NCBI GenBank assembly: GCA_003228105.1
Contig: QGNN01000007.1
Coordinates: 1-57,126 of the forward strand
Source: Chloroflexota bacterium
GTDB lineage: Bacteria > Chloroflexota > Dehalococcoidia > Lucifugimonadales > UBA826
Direction: 5' to 3'
Length of the DNA stretch: 57,126 nt
The notes under the pieces are model-generated. The model saw only the letters and a list, made by a program, of their open reading frames with translations, was not told the origin of the DNA and made no database searches. Shown piece by piece: positions 27,514 to 36,453 of the stretch (position 1 is its first letter; every line of letters begins with the position of its first letter). A program made the translations under genes and the position numbers.

Positions 27514-28959
27514 GTGAATTTGAGACCAGTTATATTGGCAGGTGGTTCAGGTAAACGTTTGTGGCCCCTTTCCCGAAATCAATACCCCAAACCTTTTCTC
27601 ACCAATAATAGTCATACATCTTTAATCCAAAACACCGTACAGCGATCACTAAATTTGGATTTAGCTCTCCCTGTCATCGTTTGCAACGAACAAAATCGAT
27701 TTTTACTGATTGATCACCTGAATTCCATATCAGCTCAAGTTGAAAAAATTCTTCTGGAACCTTTACCCAAAAATACAGCCCCCGCCTTGACGCTCGCAGC
27801 ACTCTATATTTTAGAGAATTTGGGAGACCATATTTTATTTTCAATGCCTTCCGACCATTTCATAGAGGAAGATGATGATTTCTTTGAGGCGGTAGGCACT
27901 GCCTCAAAACTCGCAGCGGACGGAGGGATAGTTACATTTGGAATAGATGTTGAAACCCCCGACATAAACTTTGGCTACATCCAAAAAGGTAAATCTACAA
28001 AAAGTGCTTACTATGAATTGAAAGGGTTTCACGAAAAACCAGATTTTAAGACCGCACAAAAAATGCATGAATCTAAAGAATTTCTATGGAACAGCGGGAT
28101 GTTTTTTGTAAAAGCTAGTTCATGGGTTCACAACTTAAAAATTCATTCTCCAAGAATTTTAGAAGCCTGTGAAAGATCCATTCAAAATGGCACAGAAGAT
28201 GGCATATTTTTTCGTCCTGGACCTGAATCACTAGGTGATTGTCCAAGTAAATCTATCGATCATGCAGTCATGGAGAACCTGAAGCATTCTGAGAATGTCT
28301 TTAAGAATTGGGTGGTTCCCTTAAAATCATCATGGTCAGATTTAGGATCGTGGAGTTCTTTCATGGGGTCTCAAATTCCTGATAAATCCAATAACCTGCT
28401 GCAGGGCGATGTTATTACTGATTCTGTCCAAAATTCCATAATCGTGAGCGACCACCGGACTGTGGCGGCTTCCCATATTGACAATCTGATCATTGTGGAG
28501 ACACCGGATGCAATATTGGTAGCAGATAGGAATCAGGAACACGAAATTAAAGACTTAGTGAATAAAATCCCGGTTGAAAGCACGGTGATTTTCGAAAGCC
28601 ACAAAAAAGTATTTCGACCATGGGGACATTATGAAATTGTTGATAGTGGAAAAGAATTCCAGGTTAAAAGGCTAACTGTGTTTCCGAAACACGCGCTTTC
28701 ATTGCAAATACATAACCACAGAACAGAACATTGGGTGGTGGTATCTGGAGTTGCAACAGTTACAAAGGGCAGTGAGACAATGACACTAGAAAAGAATCAA
28801 TCAACGTACATACCAAGGCAAGTCCAACATAGATTGGAAAATAACAAAGACGAAAATCTTGAAATAATAGAAGTGCAATCGGGTTCATACTTTGGAGAAG
28901 ACGACATTGTTAGACTCGATGATAGGTATGATAGGGCTTCCGACATATCGAATTTATGA
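27514..28959 (+). CDS. manC: Mannose-1-phosphate guanylyltransferase / mannose-6-phosphate isomerase
   Basis: 481 residues, the bifunctional type II enzyme that makes GDP-mannose for glycans. The N-terminal nucleotidyltransferase domain has LAGGSGKRLWPLSR and QYPKPFL. The C-terminal cupin isomerase domain (about 365-475) has RPWGHYEIVD, LQIHNHRTEHWVVVSG and the closing IPRQVQHRLEN. Translation starts at GTG 27514. A small membrane peptide and an SDR gene follow on the same strand. Confidence 0.93.
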   Translation: MNLRPVILAGGSGKRLWPLSRNQYPKPFLTNNSHTSLIQNTVQRSLNLDLALPVIVCNEQNRFLLIDHLNSISAQVEKILLEPLPKNTAPALTLAALYILENLGDHILFSMPSDHFIEEDDDFFEAVGTASKLAADGGIVTFGIDVETPDINFGYIQKGKSTKSAYYELKGFHEKPDFKTAQKMHESKEFLWNSGMFFVKASSWVHNLKIHSPRILEACERSIQNGTEDGIFFRPGPESLGDCPSKSIDHAVMENLKHSENVFKNWVVPLKSSWSDLGSWSSFMGSQIPDKSNNLLQGDVITDSVQNSIIVSDHRTVAASHIDNLIIVETPDAILVADRNQEHEIKDLVNKIPVESTVIFESHKKVFRPWGHYEIVDSGKEFQVKRLTVFPKHALSLQIHNHRTEHWVVVSGVATVTKGSETMTLEKNQSTYIPRQVQHRLENNKDENLEIIEVQSGSYFGEDDIVRLDDRYDRASDISNL

Positions 28960-28982
28960 GCAACCGATAGGGGCAATTTTAT

Positions 28983-29153
28983 ATGAAGGAAATACCACTC
29001 ATATTTCCATTTGCGTTGTTGGTCATAATCATAGCGTTGATGTTTTCCACAGCCTATGGATTAGCTGATAGTACGATAAAATCAAAAGGAGCCTCAACAA
29101 GTCAATATAATTGGGAAGAAAAAGCTGCTTTTTGGGTTTGTCTTTTTCATTAA
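28983..29153 (+). CDS. Small predicted membrane peptide, unknown
   Basis: 56 codons between manC and an SDR gene. An AGGGG stretch lies upstream of the ATG. The N-terminal third is strongly hydrophobic (IPLIFPFALLVIIIALMF) and ends in AYGLA, which reads as a signal peptide or single membrane anchor. The remainder is short and polar and ends in WVCLFH. It could be a genuine small membrane protein or the 5' stub of a lost secreted protein. I do not recognise a family. Confidence 0.4.
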   Translation: MKEIPLIFPFALLVIIIALMFSTAYGLADSTIKSKGASTSQYNWEEKAAFWVCLFH

Positions 29154-29180
29154 ATTCCAGTATTAAATTAGGAGATTAGT

Positions 29181-29930
29181 ATGAAAATTCTCGACGGCAA
29201 AGTAGCCATCGTCACGGGTGCCGCGACAGGAATTGGTTACGGAATATCCAAACGTCTCGCCAACGATGGAGCAAACTTGGTAATGGTAGATTTGGACGCC
29301 AGTATGATGGAGCAATCAGCTAGTGAAATTGCGGCCAGAACACAGGAAGTAAAAATCTCCATTGGTGATGTTTCCGACCCTAAAACAGCTCAAGAAGCGG
29401 TCAATAAAGCAATTACTAAATGGGGAAAGATAGACATACTAGTAAATAATGCCGGTATAGGTGGAGTTAACGGAAATATTTGGGAATTAGACGTGGAGGA
29501 AATGGATAGAGTGTACCGAACTAATCTTCGAGGGGTCTTTTCCTTTTGTCACGAGATAATCCCTCATATGTTAGAAAAAGATTACGGGAGAATTGTTAAC
29601 ATCGCCTCGATCGCTGGTAAGGAAGGGAATCCACGTATGGTTCCGTATTCGTCCACCAAAGCTGCGGTGATCGGCCTTACAAAATCTATAGGCAAAGAAC
29701 TGGCAGGCACCGGAGTTTTGGCAAATTGTGTTACTCCTGCAGTGGTTCAAACTCGTATATTAGAGGAATTTACTCCGGAGCAAGTTCAATATATGGTGGA
29801 TAGAATACCTATTGGAAGAACTGGTGAAATATCCGAAATAGCTGCTTTGGTGGCTTGGTTGTCGTCTAATGAATGCTCTTTCAGTACAGGCGCCGTATTC
29901 GACATAAGCGGAGGACGCGCCACTTACTGA
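29181..29930 (+). CDS. SDR-family oxidoreductase (FabG-like)
   Basis: 249 residues. Cofactor-binding TGAATGIGYGIS, VDLD at the end of strand 2 (Asp indicating NAD preference), NNAG, catalytic Ser in NIASIAG and YSSTK. A C-terminal AALVAWLSSNECSF...GAVFDISGG matches the family closing motif. AGGAG precedes the ATG. The substrate is not evident; it is unlikely to be the fatty-acid FabG because no fab gene adjoins it. Confidence 0.9.
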   Translation: MKILDGKVAIVTGAATGIGYGISKRLANDGANLVMVDLDASMMEQSASEIAARTQEVKISIGDVSDPKTAQEAVNKAITKWGKIDILVNNAGIGGVNGNIWELDVEEMDRVYRTNLRGVFSFCHEIIPHMLEKDYGRIVNIASIAGKEGNPRMVPYSSTKAAVIGLTKSIGKELAGTGVLANCVTPAVVQTRILEEFTPEQVQYMVDRIPIGRTGEISEIAALVAWLSSNECSFSTGAVFDISGGRATY

Positions 29931-29982
29931 CCTTAATTTGAATAAAGCAATTAGGGAGATATTGGAATTAGATAAGTTTCCC

Positions 29983-30426
29983 TTATATCTGAAAGGTGTT
30001 TACTCCTACTTCAGCACCAACTGAAACCACCCCACCTTTCTCTACAAATGCCAAGAGACCCCTCTTTCCGTCAATTTCTTCCTTCAAACCAGGTCGTATT
30101 TCATCCATACGAGAGCAAGGTTCGCAATCTCCGGTGATTTCCAATACCACGTCGGCCCCTAAAGAAACCCTATCCCCAGCGGAAATAGTTGATAAATCTA
30201 ATCCTTCCAAAGTTACGTTTTCACGTACTTGACCAGGCTCAAGATCAAAATGGTTCAATGTCTCTACATCCATGATCAATACTTGCCTTTGTGAACGCAG
30301 CCCATCGGAGCGCAAATGCCTGTCACCGTGCATACCGTGCCCGGTAATAAACTTAGCCTGAGTAACCTCTTCCATCGGCTCACGGCTTCCCAAACATAAT
30401 CGTAATGAAACTATTGAACCGGCCAT
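29983..30426 (-). CDS. MOSC-domain protein
   Basis: About 147 residues. The MOSC (molybdenum cofactor sulfurase C-terminal) domain is recognisable from HGMHGDRHLR, VRENVTLEGLDLS and the conserved cysteine in TGDCEPC. Such stand-alone proteins are thought to bind molybdenum cofactor or transfer sulfur. The frame opens 9 codons earlier at 30453, but ATG 30426 has a GGAGG 9 nt upstream and is preferred. It is convergent with the SDR gene and divergent from the NHL gene. Confidence 0.86.
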   Translation of the reverse strand: MAGSIVSLRLCLGSREPMEEVTQAKFITGHGMHGDRHLRSDGLRSQRQVLIMDVETLNHFDLEPGQVRENVTLEGLDLSTISAGDRVSLGADVVLEITGDCEPCSRMDEIRPGLKEEIDGKRGLLAFVEKGGVVSVGAEVGVNTFQI

Positions 30427-30565
30427 AATGAGTAACCTCCATGGGGCATTCATGCTTCTGCCCCCATTTTACACCTTTTTAAAAAAGGTCCGTTGTATAA
30501 TCGCGCTCACGTCCAATAAATTAAAACCGAAAGATAAATAGACCAATCACATTAAGGACACTTAT

Positions 30566-31516
30566 ATGGATTCACAAGTAACAATTGGTAATGGCGCTTT
30601 TAAATATAACGTAGTCGATAATTGGGAACAGATGCCATCTGGCTACTCGTGGCCTGAAACGGCAGGTGTTGCTACGGATGAGAATGACAATGTATACGTT
30701 TTTAACCGCGGTGAGCATCCTATGATGGTATTTGATAAAGATGGAAAATTCCTAAAGTCATGGGGGGAAGGTGTATTCACGAGAGCGCATGGTGTAAGTA
30801 GAGGACCAGACAACACCTTATATTGCACCGATGATGGCGATCATACTGTTAGGCAATGCACCCTTGACGGAAAGGTGTTAATGACAATAGGAAACCCAGG
30901 AAATCCTTCAGGATTATTCAGTGGAGAACCTTTCAATAGATGTACCCATACGGCAACAGACCCAGAAACGGGCGACATTTTTGTGACCGATGGCTACGGG
31001 AACTCTCGAATACATAAATATTCCCCTGACGGAAACCTCCTGCACTCATGGGGAGGGCCTGGAACTGGCGAAGGTGAATTTAACATCATACACAACATTG
31101 CAACAGACAAAAATGGGTATATTTACATCTGCGACAGAGAGAATCACAGGATACAAGTTTTTGATAAGAGCGGAAATTTCGAAGCCGCTTGGTCAAATGT
31201 GCACAGGCCCTGTGCTATTTACATAGATGCGCAACAAAGAATTTATGTTGCGGAGTTAGGTTATGGAAACAATGTAAGTAAAAAGGTACCAAACATAGGC
31301 CCCAGGGTGAGTGTTTTGGATCAATCCGGAAAAGTATTAGAACGAATTGGAGATATGGGATATGGATTTGAAATCGGTCAATTCGCTGCGCCGCATGGCT
31401 TGTGCCTTGATTCCAATTTGAGCATATATGTCGCAGAAGTAGCTAGAACAAATATGAGTCATTACACTACTCCTCCTGATGTCCTCAGAAGCTTCCAAAA
31501 ACTGGTCAAAACCTAG
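30566..31516 (+). CDS. NHL-repeat beta-propeller protein, paralogue of the 8899 gene
   Basis: 316 residues of NHL blades: GVATDENDNVYVFNRGEHPM, GVSRGPDNTLYCTDDGDH, IFVTDGYGNSRIHKYSPDG and YICDRENHRIQVFDKSGN. The same blade order and the DGYGN/DRENHR pairs occur in the 8899-9786 protein, so they are paralogues. No signal peptide. Function is unknown; the family includes peptidyl-hydroxyglycine lyase-like propellers. A TATAAT with an upstream TG (30493-30501) could serve as an extended -10 about 65 nt before the ATG. Followed by a DUF3500 gene. Confidence 0.85.
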   Translation: MDSQVTIGNGAFKYNVVDNWEQMPSGYSWPETAGVATDENDNVYVFNRGEHPMMVFDKDGKFLKSWGEGVFTRAHGVSRGPDNTLYCTDDGDHTVRQCTLDGKVLMTIGNPGNPSGLFSGEPFNRCTHTATDPETGDIFVTDGYGNSRIHKYSPDGNLLHSWGGPGTGEGEFNIIHNIATDKNGYIYICDRENHRIQVFDKSGNFEAAWSNVHRPCAIYIDAQQRIYVAELGYGNNVSKKVPNIGPRVSVLDQSGKVLERIGDMGYGFEIGQFAAPHGLCLDSNLSIYVAEVARTNMSHYTTPPDVLRSFQKLVKT

Positions 31517-31598
31517 TAACCGCCCATAGTAGATGCTAATCTACCTCGAACAACCAATCCGAAAGAACCATTAACCAATCGAACGAAGGAGGGTGGAA

Positions 31599-32585
31599 AT
31601 GGCAGCAACTAAAGCACACAGTGAGTTGGTCCAAAAAATGACCGAAGCTGGTTCCAAATTTTTAGAAAGCCTTTCTCCAGACCAAAAAAACAAGGCTTGT
31701 TTCGAATATTTGGATGGGGAAAGAATATTTTGGTACTACCCTCCTATGAACCGCCACGGCTTAGCCTTGAGGGACATGGAATCCAACCAAAGGGATTTAG
31801 CCTTTAAGTTGATGTCAACTGGTCTGACTAACAAATCATATGAGCAAGCTAAACAAATAATTGCTCTTGAAAACGTATTGGGACCTCTTGAGAAAGAGAG
31901 AGGTGTGAAATCATTCAAAAGAGATCCTGAATTGTATTATTTCACTATATTTGGAACACCTGGTGGAGATGACCCCTGGGCCTGGAGGGCAGAAGGACAT
32001 CACGTTTCGCTACATTTCAGCGTCTGGAAAGGTGAAATCATATCTATGACGCCTTTTTTCTTTGGTGCTAACCCTGCCGAGGTCAGACAAGGACCCAAAA
32101 ATGGTCTGCGAATCCTGAGCCATCGGGAAGATATTGCGTTCGACTTAATGAATAATTTTGATGAAGGGCAGAAAAAGAAGGCGATAATTTATGGAGCCGC
32201 ACCCTACGACATAATTACATACAACAGCTCCAAAGTTTCCTTACCTGCTCAGGAAGGCCTATCAATCTCAAAAATGACAGGAACGCAACGAGAAATTATC
32301 GAGTCTTTAATATCAGAATACATCAATCAAGTGCCCGAAGAATTGGCACAGAAAAAATTTGACGACCTTGAAAAATATGGGTTGGAAAATGTTCATTTTG
32401 CCTGGGGTGGTGCTACTGATGCTAGCGGTGAACACTACTACAGAATTCACGGAGGAAATTTCGTGGTGGAATTCGACAACAAACAAAACAGTGCGAACCA
32501 TATACATTCTGTATGGCGCGATGTAGACAACGATTTCGCCGAAGATGTCATGAGGCAGCACCTACTGGCCTACCACGTACTCTAG
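31599..32585 (+). CDS. DUF3500 family protein
   Basis: About 328 residues, whole-length match in character to DUF3500: an N-terminal helical part, then the WYYPPMNRHGLALRDM motif, the WRAEGHHVSLHF core with paired histidines and a C-terminal IHSVWRD. The histidines (HH at the centre, H near YRIHGG) could bind metal. Function of the family is not established. ATG 31599 is chosen over GTG 31593 because of AAGGAGGG just upstream. It is downstream of the NHL gene and ends at a bidirectional terminator. Confidence 0.85.
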   Translation: MAATKAHSELVQKMTEAGSKFLESLSPDQKNKACFEYLDGERIFWYYPPMNRHGLALRDMESNQRDLAFKLMSTGLTNKSYEQAKQIIALENVLGPLEKERGVKSFKRDPELYYFTIFGTPGGDDPWAWRAEGHHVSLHFSVWKGEIISMTPFFFGANPAEVRQGPKNGLRILSHREDIAFDLMNNFDEGQKKKAIIYGAAPYDIITYNSSKVSLPAQEGLSISKMTGTQREIIESLISEYINQVPEELAQKKFDDLEKYGLENVHFAWGGATDASGEHYYRIHGGNFVVEFDNKQNSANHIHSVWRDVDNDFAEDVMRQHLLAYHVL

Positions 32586-32590
32586 GATCA

Positions 32591-32631
32591 TTTTTTAAGA
32601 GGGAGGAAATGGATTTCTCCCTCTTAAAAAA
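32591..32631. terminator. Bidirectional rho-independent terminator
   Basis: Arms 32591-32605 and 32617-32631 pair perfectly over 15 bp around an 11-nt loop. The stem has T-runs on the outer side of each strand, so it can stop both the rightward DUF3500 transcript and the leftward dnaK transcript. Confidence 0.88.
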
Positions 32632-32633
32632 CA

Positions 32634-34529
32634 TTAAACCTCTCTAAATTCACCTTCAACGGTATTCTCTGGATCATCCTGTGAAGGAGTTTCTTCCTCC
32701 GGCGGCGCTCCAGCTGCCTCACCGGTTTTGCTGTAAACTTCCTGACCTATCTTTTGAAGAGTTTCCTGAAGTTGCTGAAGGGCAGATTCAATAGTGGCAT
32801 TGTCTTCCCCCTCCAAAGCAGCCTTCAAATCAGATATTTTTTGCTCCACCTCATCTTTAAGTGAAGCATCAACATGCTCCTCATTTTCTTTAACCAATGT
32901 CTCTGCTGCGAATACAGCCGATTGAGCCGTGTTTCGAATTTCAACCATCTCACGTTTTTGCCGATCTTCTTCTGCATGTTGCTCAGCTTCATCAATCATT
33001 TGGTCTATTTCATCTTGAGATAATCCTGAACTGGCAGTTATTGTGATTCTTTGTTCTTTACCTGTACCTTTATCAGTGGCTGAAACATTTAGAATTCCAT
33101 TGGCATCTATATCAAATGTGACCTCCACTTGAGGAACGCCTCTCGGGGCCGGTAAAATACCATCGAGATTAAATCTTCCGATGGTCTTATTCTCAACTGC
33201 CATTGACCTTTCACCTTGCAATACGTGTACCTCAACAGAAGGCTGGTTATCAGAGGCAGTTGTGAAAGTTTCACTTTTTGAAGTGGGTATAGTCGTATTT
33301 CTCTGTATCAACGGTGTAGTTACACTTCCTAAGGTTTCTATACCCAAAGTCAGCGGAGTTACATCTAACAGCAAAATATCCTTAACATCACCTTGCAAGA
33401 CACCAGCCTGCACAGCAGCACCGATCGCCACGACTTCATCTGGATTTACTCCTTGATGAACCTGCTTACCAAAGAAATCTTCTACTGCCTTTTGTACAAC
33501 CGGCATCCGAGTCATACCGCCCACCAGGATAATCTCATCAATTTCAGATGAACTAACCTCAGCATCAGTCATAGCCTTCCTACAAGGCCCTATTGTTTGT
33601 TGGACCAAATCATTCACTAATTGCTCTAATGTTGACCTTTCCATTGTCTCAACTAAATGTTTCGGCCCAGAGGCATCTGCTGTAATAAACGGTAAATTGA
33701 TTTCTGTCTGCATTAAGGTAGAAAGTTCGATTTTTGCCCTCTCTGCTGACTCTCTAAGTCTTTGTAGAGCCATTCGATCACTCTTCAAATCAATCCCTTG
33801 GTCTTGTTTGAACTTATCGCAGATCCAATCAATAATAAGTTGATCAAAATCATCTCCTCCCAAATGAGTGTCTCCGTTGGTTGCTTTAACCTCAAAAACC
33901 CCATCCCCCATCTGAAGAACCGTAATATCGAAGGTACCACCCCCCAGGTCATATACTGCTATAGTCTGGTCGCTTTCGTTATCTAAACCGTATGCAAGTG
34001 CTGCCGCTGTCGGTTCATTAATGATTCTCATTACCTCTAGGCCTGCGATTTTTCCGGCATCCCTCGTAGCATTCCTTTGACTATCATCGAAATATGCGGG
34101 CACAGTAATCACCGCTTGGGTAATTTCTTCGCCTAATTTGGATTCTGCATCCTGTTTCAGTTTCTGAAGAACCATAGCAGCAACTTCTGGAGGAGCGTAG
34201 TTCTTATCCCCCATAGAAACATGAGCATCGCCATTTGCGTGTTCAACCACCGAGAATGGAATTGACTCTTTATTCTTAGAGACAGAATCATCCCCATACT
34301 TCATTCCCATGAAGCGTTTTACTGAAAAAACCGTATTATCGGGATTTGTAACCGCCTGCCTCTTAGCCGTTGTTCCAACATATCTTTCATTAGATCTAGG
34401 ATTAATACCTACCACTGATGGGGTTGTCCGATTACCTTCAGCATTTTCAATCACCCGAGGTTCGCCACCTTCTATAATTGACATACATGAATTGGTAGTA
34501 CCTAAATCAATACCGAGAATTTTCGGCAT
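32634..34529 (-). CDS. dnaK: Molecular chaperone DnaK (Hsp70)
   Basis: 631 residues. ATPase domain with [10 protein letters not shown]-like start, [10 protein letters not shown] and VGGMTRMP; linker [14 protein letters not shown]; substrate-binding domain and helical lid; acidic C-terminal EGEFREV in place of the usual EEV-type end. Start ATG 34529 overlaps the grpE stop as TAATG, so translation is coupled. No dnaJ or clpB follows: the operon ends at the terminator 3 nt past the stop. Confidence 0.98.
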   Translation of the reverse strand: MPKILGIDLGTTNSCMSIIEGGEPRVIENAEGNRTTPSVVGINPRSNERYVGTTAKRQAVTNPDNTVFSVKRFMGMKYGDDSVSKNKESIPFSVVEHANGDAHVSMGDKNYAPPEVAAMVLQKLKQDAESKLGEEITQAVITVPAYFDDSQRNATRDAGKIAGLEVMRIINEPTAAALAYGLDNESDQTIAVYDLGGGTFDITVLQMGDGVFEVKATNGDTHLGGDDFDQLIIDWICDKFKQDQGIDLKSDRMALQRLRESAERAKIELSTLMQTEINLPFITADASGPKHLVETMERSTLEQLVNDLVQQTIGPCRKAMTDAEVSSSEIDEIILVGGMTRMPVVQKAVEDFFGKQVHQGVNPDEVVAIGAAVQAGVLQGDVKDILLLDVTPLTLGIETLGSVTTPLIQRNTTIPTSKSETFTTASDNQPSVEVHVLQGERSMAVENKTIGRFNLDGILPAPRGVPQVEVTFDIDANGILNVSATDKGTGKEQRITITASSGLSQDEIDQMIDEAEQHAEEDRQKREMVEIRNTAQSAVFAAETLVKENEEHVDASLKDEVEQKISDLKAALEGEDNATIESALQQLQETLQKIGQEVYSKTGEAAGAPPEEETPSQDDPENTVEGEFREV

Positions 34530-35119
34530 TACTTGTCCTCCTGTTTACTTAATTGGTCTTCTTGATTTTCTTGCTCAGTAAATTTCGAAACGATTACCCT
34601 TGCAGGCCTGATGATTCTTTCATTTAGTCGATATCCTTGCTGAATCACATTAAGTATCAACCCATCTTCAATATCAGAATTTTCTTCATACAAAAGGGCC
34701 TCATGTTCTCGAGGGTCAAAAGATTTACCCAGAGATTCGATCTGACTCACACCCTCTAACTCCAGTGCTTTTTCCAAATTCCGCAGTACCAATTCGACTC
34801 CCTCTGTCCATTCGATTTGGGCCTCCTCAGGAACATTTTCAACAGCCCTTTCTAAGTCATCAACTATAGAAATAAATCTTGAAATCACTCCGAATTGAAC
34901 TGCCCTTTTGGCTTCTTCCATTTCCTGGTTAGCCCGATTTCTATAGTTAACTAAATCAGCTTGTGCCCGTTGGGCGATCAATTTGTAATGGTCTATTTCT
35001 TCGTTTAAATCAACTGGTGTTTCCGGTGCATCTGACGAATATTCTTCACTCCCAAGGTTATTCGACTCTTGATCGTCTGACTCTGGGGTTGGGTCTCCGG
35101 ATATTTCTTTTTCTTTCAA
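34529..35119 (-). CDS. grpE: Nucleotide exchange factor GrpE
   Basis: 196 residues. Acidic disordered N terminus, long coiled-coil helix (about 40-100; [14 protein letters not shown]), then the beta domain with [14 protein letters not shown] and the closing [18 protein letters not shown]. It stimulates ADP release from DnaK. Overlaps dnaK by one base and lies 30 nt downstream of hspR. Confidence 0.95.
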   Translation of the reverse strand: MKEKEISGDPTPESDDQESNNLGSEEYSSDAPETPVDLNEEIDHYKLIAQRAQADLVNYRNRANQEMEEAKRAVQFGVISRFISIVDDLERAVENVPEEAQIEWTEGVELVLRNLEKALELEGVSQIESLGKSFDPREHEALLYEENSDIEDGLILNVIQQGYRLNERIIRPARVIVSKFTEQENQEDQLSKQEDK

Positions 35120-35149
35120 ATATTCTCTCCCTGAGATAAAAATACAAAT

Positions 35150-35629
35150 TTAAGAAGGCCTAGTCTTTAATATCTTGAACATTTCATTTAGACAATTTTC
35201 CAAATATTTTTTCAATTCACCCTTTTCAGCCTGATCCAAACCCGATTTCATTTTCAGCATCTGGTTAAACATACCTAGTGAAAGCTCTACACCTGCTAAA
35301 TTCAGACCTAAGTCACCCACTAAATGTTTGATAAGTCTCAGCCTGACTATATCTTCCTCAGAATATAATCGGAGCATCCCAACAGTTCTTGAGGGCCTTA
35401 CTAACCCCGATCTTTCGTATTTACGCAAGGTCTGTGGATGCATTTCTAGCAGCCGTGCAGCCACGCTAATAACATAGAGTCCATCCGGTGAGGCATAGGC
35501 ACTTTCATTGCTTCTCGTTCGTGGCCTACCCCGCCCTGACCTAGGACTACCTTGATTGACAGAAACCCCAAGTCGAATCACGCGCTGGTTCGAATCAGGA
35601 CCTTGTCTCCCAGAGTCTCTATGTGGCAT
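35150..35629 (-). CDS. hspR: MerR-family heat-shock repressor HspR
   Basis: 159 residues. After a basic, low-complexity N-terminal extension of about 45 residues comes the MerR helix-turn-helix: YVISVAARLLEMHPQTLRKYE, then SGLVRPSRT and RLYSEEDIVRLRLIKHL. A short coiled coil follows. HspR represses dnaK-type operons using DnaK as co-repressor. It is the first gene of hspR-grpE-dnaK, preceded by a HAIR-like palindrome over the promoter, which fits autoregulation. Confidence 0.92.
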   Translation of the reverse strand: MPHRDSGRQGPDSNQRVIRLGVSVNQGSPRSGRGRPRTRSNESAYASPDGLYVISVAARLLEMHPQTLRKYERSGLVRPSRTVGMLRLYSEEDIVRLRLIKHLVGDLGLNLAGVELSLGMFNQMLKMKSGLDQAEKGELKKYLENCLNEMFKILKTRPS

Positions 35630-35687
35630 AAAATATTTCTATACTCCGATTGGATGTATACTGAAGCTTAGGTTTTTAATTGAATAA

Positions 35688-35722
35688 ATGTTATAAGTTG
35701 ATCCGTTTCGTGTCAACTTATA
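35688..35722 (-). promoter_or_regulatory. Promoter of hspR-grpE-dnaK with overlapping HAIR-like operator
   Basis: On the minus strand a perfect -35 TTGACA (35716-35711) is 17 bp from a -10 TAACAT (35693-35688). A perfect 10-bp inverted repeat, 35692-35701 and 35713-35722 with an 11-bp spacer, covers the -35 and touches the -10. Its core is TTGA-N11-TCAA, the same spacing as in the HAIR operator (CTTGAGT-N7-ACTCAAG) bound by HspR. The leader to the hspR ATG is about 50 nt. Confidence 0.75.
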
Positions 35723-35792
35723 TTATATCGATCATTAACTACATTCCAACCAATATTCTAATGTCAGCGAGCACTCTTATGAGAAAACGGTT

Positions 35793-36434
35793 ATGACACC
35801 TGATTTAGTTATTTTTGACTGTGACGGTGTACTTGTTGATAGTGAAATCATATCTAACTCAGTGCTTTCCGAGTCATTGGAAACCGTTGGGTTAGATATC
35901 CCACCAGATGTATGTATCGACCTATTCCTTGGAAAATCCTGGGATTATTGTTTTAGTGTGATAAAAAAACGTTTGGGAACAGACCCTCCTCATAATTTTC
36001 ATGAAACTTACATGGAAAAACTGTTTGTCCAGTTTGAAAAAAACTTGAAACCGGTCGAAGATATACATTTCGCCTTGGAAAACATACCTTACCCAAAATG
36101 TGTGGCATCCAGCGGGCCACACCTAAAAATAAGTAAAACCTTATCTGTCACAGGTTTACTGGAGAGATTTGGTGAGCACGTATACAGTGGAGATGATGTG
36201 AAATCCGGAAAACCAGCCCCAGACCTTTTTCTACACGCAGCAGTGAAAATGAGTGCTACTCCCTCAAATACTTTGGTGATAGAAGACTCAACAGCTGGTG
36301 TAGAGGCGGCCTATAGTGCTGGAATGACTCCGCTAGCATTCTGCTCAAAAAAAACTAACCCAGCATTTGGACAATCGAAAACCATAGTTTTTCGTAGCAT
36401 GAGAGAATTGCCCGATCTGATAAATAGGTTGTAA
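35793..36434 (+). CDS. HAD-superfamily hydrolase (beta-phosphoglucomutase/phosphatase-like)
   Basis: 213 residues. HAD motif I FDCDGVLVDSE with the two aspartates, motif II serine in CVASSGPH, motif III lysine in SGKPAPDLFLHAA and motif IV VIEDSTAGVEAA. The helical cap after motif I is type C1. It acts as a small-molecule phosphatase or phosphomutase; the substrate is unknown. The gene is divergent from hspR and 19 nt ahead of the DUF6282 gene. Confidence 0.88.
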   Translation: MTPDLVIFDCDGVLVDSEIISNSVLSESLETVGLDIPPDVCIDLFLGKSWDYCFSVIKKRLGTDPPHNFHETYMEKLFVQFEKNLKPVEDIHFALENIPYPKCVASSGPHLKISKTLSVTGLLERFGEHVYSGDDVKSGKPAPDLFLHAAVKMSATPSNTLVIEDSTAGVEAAYSAGMTPLAFCSKKTNPAFGQSKTIVFRSMRELPDLINRL

Positions 36435-36453
36435 TCAGCAATCGGAGGAAGTT

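Noticed and set aside
30473-30489. A/T-rich palindrome with AAAAAAGG as a terminator
   Set aside because: It lies upstream of both divergent genes, so there is nothing to terminate, and the stem is almost all A-T.
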